Source: CAZJFH01 sp964545205 (GTDB lineage Bacteria > Pseudomonadota > Alphaproteobacteria > Rhodospirillales > Magnetospirillaceae). Taken from it: 19,897 nt of DNA. Below, piece after piece: positions 14,378-19,897 of this stretch. Where the stretch lies: NCBI GenBank assembly GCA_964545205.1, contig CAZJFH010000084.1, forward strand, positions 1-19,897, written 5' to 3'. The translations under genes and the position numbers were made by a program. A model generated the notes under the pieces. It had not been told where the DNA came from. It saw only the letters and a program-made list of their open reading frames with translations, and did not search any database. Every line of letters starts with the position of its first letter. The first letter of the stretch is position 1.

Positions 14378-15271
14378 ATGGCAGTTATTCCATTCGACGA
14401 CCGCGACGGCTTCATCTGGTACGACGGCGAGCTGATCCCGTGGCGGGACGCCAAGCTGCACGTGCTCAGCCACGCCCTGCACTATGGCAGCTGCGTGTTC
14501 GAGGGCGAGCGCGTCTACAACGGCAAGGTCTTCAAGCTGACCGAGCACAGCCAGCGGCTGATCGATTCGGGCAGGATCCTGGGCTTCGACGTGCCCTACG
14601 GCGCCGCCGAGATCGACGCCGCGACGCTGGAGACGGTCAAGGCCAACGGCATCGTCGACGGCTACGTCCGCCCGGTCGCCTGGCGCGGCAGCGAGATGAT
14701 GGGCGTCGCCGCCCAGGCCACCAAGATCCACGTCGCCATCGCCGTGTGGCAGTGGCCGTCCTATTTCTCGGTCGAGGCGCGGCTGAAGGGCATCCGCCTG
14801 AAGATCGCCGACTGGAAGCGGCCGCATCCCGAGACGGCGCCGACCAAGTCGAAGGCCGCCGGGCTGTACATGATCTGCACGATGTCGAAGCACGCCGCCG
14901 AGAAGGACGGCTACGACGACGCGCTGATGCTCGACTGGCGCGGCCAGGTCGCCGAGGCCACCGGCGCCAACGTCTTCCTGGTCATCGACGGCACGCTGCA
15001 CACGCCGAAGCCCGACTGCTTCCTGGACGGCATCACCCGCCGCACGGTCATCGACCTCGCCAAGCGCCGCGGCCTCGAGGTCGTCGAGCGGGCGATCATG
15101 CCCGAGGAGTTCGCCAAGGCGCAGGAGGTGTTCCTGACCGGCACCGCCGCCGAGGTCACGCCGGTGGGCGAGATCGGCCCCTACAGGTTCACCCCCGGCG
15201 AGGTCTGCAAGGCGCTGATGGCCGACTACGACCGCGAGACCGGCAAGACCCCGGCCGCCGCCACCGCCTGA
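14378..15271 (+). CDS. ilvE: Branched-chain amino acid aminotransferase
   Basis: The 297-residue PLP enzyme is of the fold-type IV, class IV aminotransferase family. It exchanges amino groups between glutamate and the branched-chain 2-oxo acids in Val, Leu and Ile metabolism. Family features are HVLSHALHYGSCVFEGERVY near the N-terminus, the Schiff-base lysine Lys159 in TKSKAAGLYM (same number as in E. coli IlvE), AEATGANVFLV, the GITRRTVIDLA block and FLTGTAAEVTPVGEI at the C-terminus. Length fits. It starts at ATG 14378 with only a weak Shine-Dalgarno, is monocistronic and ends in a strong terminator. A D-amino-acid or aminodeoxychorismate role is less likely given the strong IlvE-like motifs. 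Confidence 0.93.
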   Translation: MAVIPFDDRDGFIWYDGELIPWRDAKLHVLSHALHYGSCVFEGERVYNGKVFKLTEHSQRLIDSGRILGFDVPYGAAEIDAATLETVKANGIVDGYVRPVAWRGSEMMGVAAQATKIHVAIAVWQWPSYFSVEARLKGIRLKIADWKRPHPETAPTKSKAAGLYMICTMSKHAAEKDGYDDALMLDWRGQVAEATGANVFLVIDGTLHTPKPDCFLDGITRRTVIDLAKRRGLEVVERAIMPEEFAKAQEVFLTGTAAEVTPVGEIGPYRFTPGEVCKALMADYDRETGKTPAAATA

Positions 15272-15294
15272 TCCGCATCCGCTGCCGTTTCGTG

Positions 15295-15323
15295 AAAAGC
15301 CGGGCCGCGCGCCCGGCTTTTTT
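15295..15323. terminator. Bidirectional intrinsic terminator between ilvE and the alpha/beta hydrolase gene
   Basis: An 11-bp stem AAAAGCCGGGC (15295-15305) and GCCCGGCTTTT (15311-15321) surrounds a five-base loop. Six T follow on the plus strand, and four A in front give a four-U tail on the minus strand. It lies between convergent genes and can serve both. Confidence 0.92.
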
Positions 15324-15353
15324 GCGCCTCAAGCGCCCCGGGAGCGCGGGCGA

Positions 15354-16118
15354 TCAGGCGGCGCCGTCGATGAACGGCCGGCTCACCCGCACCAGTTCGA
15401 GCGGGCTGGTGAAGCACAGGGTGTGGGCGACGCCGGGAATCTCGACCAGGCGGGCGTCGGGCAGGCGGCGGGTCACCTCCTCGGCCCAGGGACGGCGGCA
15501 GATCGGGTCGAGCGCGCCGCGCACCACCAGCGCCGGCGCGCGCACCGCGCCCAGCCGGTCCTCGACGCGGTCGCGCAGGAACGCCCGCGTCGTCAGGAAC
15601 AGCCGCCGCACGCCGGCCTTGCGGTAGTCGCCGCGGGTCGACGGCCCCATCTCCGGCGGGTTGAAGGGCTGGTTCTGGCGCCAGCGCACGAACTGCCAGA
15701 ACCACGAGCGGTCGCGGGGATCGGTGGTCGGGCCCTGCAGCACCGCCCGCCGCACCAGCGCGGGGTGGCGCTGGGCCAGGGCGACGATCACCTGACAGCC
15801 GAAGGAATTGCCGAGCCAGGCCGCCGGGCCGAGATCGGCGGCGCGCGCCCAGGCCGCCAGCCAGTCGGCGAGCTGGTCGACGTCGAGGGCCGGCACGTCC
15901 TTGCCGCTGTCGCCGAACCCCGGCAGGTCCGGGACCAGCAGCCGGTATCGCGCCGCCAGCAGGGCGGCGGTCGGCTCCATGTAGCGGCCCGACAGCCCCA
16001 GCCCGTGCACCAGCACCACCGTCGGGGCCGAGTCGGGCACCGGGGCGGCGCCGATGCGGGTGTGGATGGCGAGGCCGTCGACCGGCACGGTGACGGCGCG
16101 CAAGGCTCCGCGGTCCAT
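15354..16118 (-). CDS. Alpha/beta-fold hydrolase
   Basis: The 254-residue protein has the full alpha/beta-hydrolase set: oxyanion-hole motif LVHGLG (His38-Gly39), nucleophile elbow GNSFG with Ser105, acid Asp205 in RGALDPIC and base His233 in PGVAHTL. PDLPGFGDSG (64-72) is a typical early strand-loop. There is no signal peptide or lid insertion, so it is probably cytosolic. It resembles MhpC/BioH-like esterases and C-C hydrolases, but the substrate cannot be assigned. Start ATG 16116-16118 is the first reasonable one, with a weak Shine-Dalgarno. It converges with ilvE and lies 42 bases after a small unknown gene on the same strand. Confidence 0.88.
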   Translation of the reverse strand: MDRGALRAVTVPVDGLAIHTRIGAAPVPDSAPTVVLVHGLGLSGRYMEPTAALLAARYRLLVPDLPGFGDSGKDVPALDVDQLADWLAAWARAADLGPAAWLGNSFGCQVIVALAQRHPALVRRAVLQGPTTDPRDRSWFWQFVRWRQNQPFNPPEMGPSTRGDYRKAGVRRLFLTTRAFLRDRVEDRLGAVRAPALVVRGALDPICRRPWAEEVTRRLPDARLVEIPGVAHTLCFTSPLELVRVSRPFIDGAA

Positions 16119-16160
16119 GCCCTGGAGCTGGGAAGCCCGGCGGCCGTCGTCCAGGGCCGG

Positions 16161-16454
16161 TCAGCGGCCCTTGAAGGCCAGCATCTCGTCGCGCAGCCTG
16201 GTCATCGCCTCGACGTCGCCGGACTCCATCGCCTCCTGGCAGGCGCGGCTGATCACCATGGTGGCGGCGAGCTGCTGGTGGGCGCGCTCGAAGCTCTCGT
16301 CGCAGTCCGACCGGGCCTGCTCGCAGGCGCGGAGCGACTGGTCGGAGGCGGCGCGAATCGCCTCGGCATGGCCGTGCAGCGTTTCCGCCGCCCGTTTCTG
16401 CTCGGCGGCGATGCGCAGGAGCACGAAGCTCTCGCTGCTGACGATTTCAGCCAT
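16161..16454 (-). CDS. Small helical protein of unknown function
   Basis: This 97-residue protein is not one I recognise. It is predicted to be almost entirely helical and coiled-coil-like, with repeated Ala and charged residues (IAAEQKRAAETLHGHAEAIRAASDQS) and three cysteines in the middle (two in SLRACEQARSDCDESF, one in SRACQEAM). There is no signal peptide or membrane segment. I used ATG 16452-16454; a GGAG lies 11 bases upstream, farther than usual, and a TTG at 16508 would add an unlikely Gly/Arg-rich leader. It has phasin-like helicity but no phasin motif. It is divergent from the zincin gene and shares with it a 148-bp control region containing a palindrome. Confidence 0.6.
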   Translation of the reverse strand: MAEIVSSESFVLLRIAAEQKRAAETLHGHAEAIRAASDQSLRACEQARSDCDESFERAHQQLAATMVISRACQEAMESGDVEAMTRLRDEMLAFKGR

Positions 16455-16530
16455 ATCGTGCGGGGCTCCGTCTCTTGTTCCACCACCAGTGAAGCGCTTC
16501 GAGAGCAAAGCATCAATCCATCGGGCGAAA

Positions 16531-16546
16531 CATGACGTTGGTCATG
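16531..16546. promoter_or_regulatory. Palindrome CATGAC-GTTG-GTCATG in a divergent intergenic region
   Basis: This perfect 6-bp-arm inverted repeat with a four-base centre lies in the 148-bp gap between the small unknown gene (minus strand) and the zincin gene (plus strand). No T-run follows. It is a plausible operator for one or both genes; the regulator is unknown. Confidence 0.4.
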
Positions 16547-16602
16547 CGGTCCCCGAACGGCCCCCCTTGGCGGCGCCCGCGCGGCTCGCTAAGTTCGTGG
16601 CC

Positions 16603-17007
16603 ATGAAACAGCCGATGCTGACACCGCCGACGCTCGACGACATCGCCGCCATGGGCCGCGACGAGCTGGAGCGCATTCCGGCCGAACTGCGCCGCCATGT
16701 CGGCGCCGTGCCCGTGCGGGTCGAGGACTTTCCCGACGAGCAGACCGAGATCGAGATGGAGCTGGACAGCCCCTTCGACCTGCTGGGGCTGTACCGCGGC
16801 GTCTCGCTCGACCGCAAGAGCGTGCTCGACCCCGGCGGCGAGGTCGACATGATCTTCCTCTACCGCCGGCCTCTGCTCGACTACTGGTGCGAGACCGGCG
16901 AGGACCTGCGCGACATCGTCCGCAACGTGCTGATCCACGAGATCGGCCACCATTTCGGCTTCTCCGACGAGGACATGCACCGCATCGAGGGCGCCGCCGA
17001 CGATTGA
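16603..17007 (+). CDS. Zincin-like metallopeptidase family protein (PF06262/DUF1025 type)
   Basis: The 134-residue protein carries the extended zinc motif HEIGHHFGFSDEDM: ligands His112 and His116, catalytic Glu113, and the third ligand Asp122 in the HExxHxxGxxD pattern. This short cytosolic family is typically 120-140 residues, and the preceding block VDMIFLYRRPLLDYW is also typical. Activity and substrate of the family are not well established. Start ATG 16603 is used; GTG 16597 and ATG 16615 are in-frame alternatives and none has a convincing Shine-Dalgarno. It is 69 bases upstream of the LonB-like gene, on the same strand, so co-transcription of two proteolysis genes is plausible. Confidence 0.88.
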   Translation: MKQPMLTPPTLDDIAAMGRDELERIPAELRRHVGAVPVRVEDFPDEQTEIEMELDSPFDLLGLYRGVSLDRKSVLDPGGEVDMIFLYRRPLLDYWCETGEDLRDIVRNVLIHEIGHHFGFSDEDMHRIEGAADD

Positions 17008-17076
17008 GGCGACACGGCCTTGCCGACGGCGGGGACGGGTGTAGACTCGACGGACAGCGCAACCCGCGAGGTCCGG

Positions 17077-19500
17077 ATGCCGCCGTCTCCCCTGCCGCCA
17101 GAAACCCTCTACCGACGCTGCGATCCCGCGACGCTCGGCTTCGCAACCACCGACGACATCGAACCGCTCGACCGGCCGCTGGGCCAGGACCGCGCCGTCG
17201 CCGCCGTGCGCTTCGCCATCGGCATCCGCGCCGAGGGCTACAACCTCTACGCCCTCGGGCCGCAGGGCACCGGCAAGCTGTGGATGGTGCGCCAGTTCCT
17301 CGAACGCGCCGCCGCCGAATGGCCGGTGCCGGACGACTGGGTCTACGTCAACGACTTCCAGAACCCGCACCGCCCGCGGGCCCTGCGGCTGCCGGCCGGC
17401 GGCGCCCGGGCCTTGCGCGACGCCATGCAGCACCTGGTCGAGGACCTGGCCGCGGCGCTGCCGGCCGCCTTCGAGGGCGACGAATACCGCACGCGGCGCC
17501 AGGCGATCGACGAGGAGTTCAAGGAGCGCCAGGAGACGGCGATCGGCGAGGTCCAGAAGCAGGCCGCCGAGCATAACGTCGCGCTGATCCGCACCCCCGT
17601 CGGGCTGGCGCTGGCGCCGATGAAGGCGGGCGAGGTGCTGTCGCCCGACGAGTTCGCCAAGCTGGACGAGGGCGTGCAGCACCGCTTCAAGCAGGACATG
17701 GAGGCGCTGCAGGAGCGGCTGGAATCGGTGCTGAAGTCGATCCCGCAATGGGAACGCCAGCGCCGCGACCGGGTGCGCGAGCTCGAACGCGACATCGCCG
17801 CCTGGGTGGTCGGGCATGCGATGGAGGAGCTGTTCCAGCGCTACCGCGAGGCCGCCGCCGTGACCGCCCATCTCGAGGCGGTGCGCGACGACGTCGTCGA
17901 GAACTTCCGCGACTTTCTCGAGGCCGACGGCGACGGCGACAAGCCGCTGGCCGGCCGCCGGCGCGAGCCGGAGTCGCCGTTCCGGCGCTACCAGGTCAAC
18001 GTGCTGGTCGGCAACGGCGGCGGCAGCGGCGCCCCGGTGGTGCTCGACGACCACCCGACCCAGCCCAACCTGGTCGGCCGCGTCGAGCATTCGGCGCAGT
18101 TCGGCGCGCTGGTCACCGACTTCACCCTGATCAAGCCGGGCAGCCTGCACCGCGCCAACGGCGGCTTCCTGATCGTCGACGCCCGCAAGCTGCTGATCCA
18201 GCCCTTCGCCTACGAGGAGCTGAAGCGGGCGCTGAAGGCGCGCGAGATCAAGATCGAATCGCCGTACCAGTCGATGGGCCTGCTGAGCACGGTGTCGCTG
18301 GAGCCCGAGCCGATCCCGCTCGACGTCAAGGTGGTGCTGATCGGCGAGCCGCTGCTCTACTACATGCTCAGCGAGTACGATCCGGACTTCGCCGAGCTGT
18401 TCAAGGTCCAGGCCGATTTCGACTATCGCATGGACCGCGACCAGGCCAACGTGACCGGCTTCGCCCGCATGATCGCCGGGCTGGTCCGCAACGAGGGCCT
18501 GCGCCGCTTCGAGGCCGGCGCGGTGGCCCGCGTCGTCGAGCGCGCGGCGCGGCTGGCCGGCGACGGCGACAAGCTGACGACCCACATGTCCGGCATCCAC
18601 GACCTGGTGCGCGAGGCCGACTACTGGGCCGGCGCCGAGGACGCCGCGAGCGTCGCCGCCGATCACGTCCAGCGGGCCATCGACGCGCAGATCCACCGCT
18701 CCGACCGGGTGCGCGAGCACATCCGCGAGGAGATCCTGCGCGAAACCGTGTTCATCGACACCGCGGGCGCGGTGGTCGGCCAAATCAACGCCCTGGCGGT
18801 CTGGCAGCTCGGCCGCGCCGCCTTCGGCCGCCCCAGCCGGGTCACCGCGCGGGTGCGCTTCGGCCGCGGCGAGGTCGTCGACATCGAGCGCGAGGTCCAG
18901 CTCGGCGGGCCGCTGCACTCGAAGGGCGTGCTGATCCTGTCGTCGTTCCTGACCTCGCGCTTCGGGCTGGAGGCGCCGCTGTCGCTGTCGGCCAGCCTGG
19001 TCTTCGAGCAGTCCTACGGCGGCGTCGACGGCGATTCCGCGTCCTCGACCGAACTCTACGCGCTGCTCTCGGCGCTGGCCGAGGTGCCGATCCGCCAGGC
19101 GCTGGCGGTCACCGGCTCGGTCAACCAGTGCGGCGAGGTGCAGCCGATCGGCGGCGTCAACGAGAAGATCGAAGGCTTCTTCGACATCTGCGCCGGCCGC
19201 GGCCTGACCGGCGAGCAGGGCGTGCTGATCCCGGCCGCCAACGTCAAGCACCTGATGCTGCGCGCCGACGTCGTCGCCGCCTGCGCCGACGGCCGCTTCC
19301 ACGTCTGGCCGGTCGAGACCATCGATCAGGGCATCGAGCTGCTCACCGGCCTGCCGGCCGGCGAGCGCGGGTCCGACGGCGAGTTCACGCCCGGCAGCGT
19401 CAACCGGCGCGTCGCCAAGCGCCTGGCCGCCTTCGCGCGGCGGGCCCGCGAGCTCGCGGCCGAGGGCCAGCCGCCGGGCAACGGCAGGAACGGAAAATGA
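17077..19500 (+). CDS. LonB-like ATP-dependent protease family protein (AAA_32 plus Lon proteolytic domain)
   Basis: The 807-residue protein has an N-terminal ATPase part and a C-terminal Lon protease domain. The P-loop GPQGTGK is at 61-67, followed by Leu instead of the usual Ser/Thr. A long helical insertion (about 130-300) is followed by the family block SLHRANGGFLIVDARKLL, with an Asp-Ala rather than Asp-Glu Walker B. The proteolytic domain has Ser654 in GDSAS and Lys697 in GGVNEKIEGFF, 43 residues apart as in E. coli Lon. Active protease is therefore likely, with unusual ATP handling that I believe is common in AAA_32/LonB-like proteins. ATG 17077 is chosen for its GAGG five bases upstream; an earlier in-frame start at 17020 adds 19 poorly conserved residues. 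It is coupled to a universal stress protein gene. Confidence 0.92.
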   Translation: MPPSPLPPETLYRRCDPATLGFATTDDIEPLDRPLGQDRAVAAVRFAIGIRAEGYNLYALGPQGTGKLWMVRQFLERAAAEWPVPDDWVYVNDFQNPHRPRALRLPAGGARALRDAMQHLVEDLAAALPAAFEGDEYRTRRQAIDEEFKERQETAIGEVQKQAAEHNVALIRTPVGLALAPMKAGEVLSPDEFAKLDEGVQHRFKQDMEALQERLESVLKSIPQWERQRRDRVRELERDIAAWVVGHAMEELFQRYREAAAVTAHLEAVRDDVVENFRDFLEADGDGDKPLAGRRREPESPFRRYQVNVLVGNGGGSGAPVVLDDHPTQPNLVGRVEHSAQFGALVTDFTLIKPGSLHRANGGFLIVDARKLLIQPFAYEELKRALKAREIKIESPYQSMGLLSTVSLEPEPIPLDVKVVLIGEPLLYYMLSEYDPDFAELFKVQADFDYRMDRDQANVTGFARMIAGLVRNEGLRRFEAGAVARVVERAARLAGDGDKLTTHMSGIHDLVREADYWAGAEDAASVAADHVQRAIDAQIHRSDRVREHIREEILRETVFIDTAGAVVGQINALAVWQLGRAAFGRPSRVTARVRFGRGEVVDIEREVQLGGPLHSKGVLILSSFLTSRFGLEAPLSLSASLVFEQSYGGVDGDSASSTELYALLSALAEVPIRQALAVTGSVNQCGEVQPIGGVNEKIEGFFDICAGRGLTGEQGVLIPAANVKHLMLRADVVAACADGRFHVWPVETIDQGIELLTGLPAGERGSDGEFTPGSVNRRVAKRLAAFARRARELAAEGQPPGNGRNGK

Positions 19501-19897
19501 CCGGACCGGCGCCGCTGCGGGTGGTCGTCGCCGTCGACGCCTCGCCGCCCAGCCTCGACGCCGTCGCGGCGGCGATCGCGCTGGGCGCGCGCGGCGGGCT
19601 GTCGCTGTCGGGGGTGTTCGTCGAGGACATCGACCTGGTGCGGCTGGCCGGCTATCCGCAGGCGCCGTCCTTCAGCCTGATCGCCGGGCCGCGGCGCCAG
19701 ACCGACGCGCCGGTGCTGGCCCAGGCGCTGAAGCTGCAGGCCGCGGCGGCGCGCCGGGCGCTGCTCGACGCCGCCGAGGCCGCCGGGCTGGGCGCCGCCT
19801 TCGCCGTCCGCCGCGGCCGCGTCGCCGCCGAACTGGCCGCCGCCGCCGCCGAGGCCGACCTGGTGGTGCCCGGCGCCACCGGCCGCGCCGGGCCGGC
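19497..19897 (+). CDS. Universal stress protein (UspA family), partial (3' end outside window)
   Basis: The ATG (19497-19499) overlaps the LonB-like stop TGA (19498-19500), and an AGGA Shine-Dalgarno lies seven bases upstream. About 133 residues are visible. They start with a Usp-type first strand VVVAVDASPPSLDAV, followed by LSLSGVFVEDIDLVRLAGYP and a helix-rich middle. The late segment ADLVVPGATGRAG resembles the beginning of the Usp nucleotide-binding loop (G-x2-G). The window ends before the rest of that loop and the C-terminus. The overlap with a stress protease suggests the two are made together. Family fairly sure; ATP binding cannot be judged. Confidence 0.8.
   Translation, partial: MTGPAPLRVVVAVDASPPSLDAVAAAIALGARGGLSLSGVFVEDIDLVRLAGYPQAPSFSLIAGPRRQTDAPVLAQALKLQAAAARRALLDAAEAAGLGAAFAVRRGRVAAELAAAAAEADLVVPGATGRAGP

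Noticed and set aside
16513..19302. Very long open frame (929 codons) on the minus strand opposite the zincin and LonB-like genes
   Set aside because: It is low-complexity, Ala/Arg/Asp/Val-rich translation mirroring the codon bias of the strongly supported plus-strand genes. It crosses two real genes and shows no domain.
1..19897. Mobile elements, CRISPR arrays, prophage or defence genes
   Set aside because: No direct-repeat arrays, transposase or integrase motifs, or composition breaks are visible; the genes look like core chromosomal content.

Overview
The window is GC-rich (roughly 70% by eye), densely packed with genes and chromosomal in character. I see no insertion sequence, phage gene, CRISPR array, tRNA or rRNA. 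The gene set (H-NOX with an HNOBA-GGDEF partner, UbiK, phasin, NDUFAF7/MidA-type methyltransferase beside lgt and pgeF, MarR/OmpR/EnvZ genes divergent from a branched-chain aminotransferase) suggests an alphaproteobacterium, most likely a Rhodospirillales-type member that makes polyhydroxyalkanoate. That placement is inference from gene content and layout. No non-coding gap exceeds 300 bp. The largest is 7757-7942 (186 bp), where I see only a weak hairpin and no convincing gene.

Region 1 (1-4104, minus strand) is a tightly coupled cell-envelope operon read right to left: hldD (LPS heptose epimerase), lgt (prolipoprotein diacylglyceryl transferase), a MidA/NDUFAF7-like methyltransferase, pgeF (peptidoglycan editing factor) and a small lipoprotein cut by the window edge. 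Three of the four junctions are 4-base ATGA stop/start overlaps, and a good sigma70-like promoter precedes hldD. Region 2 (4121-7274, minus strand) holds an H-NOX heme sensor followed 8 bp later by a diguanylate cyclase with a guanylate-cyclase-type HNOBA domain, a probable nitric oxide to c-di-GMP module. Upstream, after a 113-bp gap containing a perfect palindrome, lies a MocR-type GntR/aminotransferase regulator whose PLP-lysine position is tryptophan.

Region 3 (7329-10557, plus strand) carries ubiK, a YbjN-domain gene, proC, a TetR regulator with a likely self-operator, and a phasin followed by a strong intrinsic terminator. Region 4 (10571-14300, minus strand) is a MarR - OmpR-type response regulator - EnvZ-type histidine kinase - site-2 protease cluster, divergent from ilvE (14378-15271). 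The divergent control region holds an 8-bp-arm inverted repeat, and a bidirectional terminator follows ilvE. Region 5 (15354-19897) holds an alpha/beta hydrolase and a small unknown protein on the minus strand. On the plus strand are a zincin metallopeptidase, a large LonB-like AAA_32 protease with an intact Ser-Lys dyad, and the start of a universal stress protein overlapping the protease stop codon.

The points most worth a second look are the lysine-less MocR protein, the H-NOX/HNOBA-GGDEF pair with its palindrome, and several palindromic sites placed where autoregulation would be expected.
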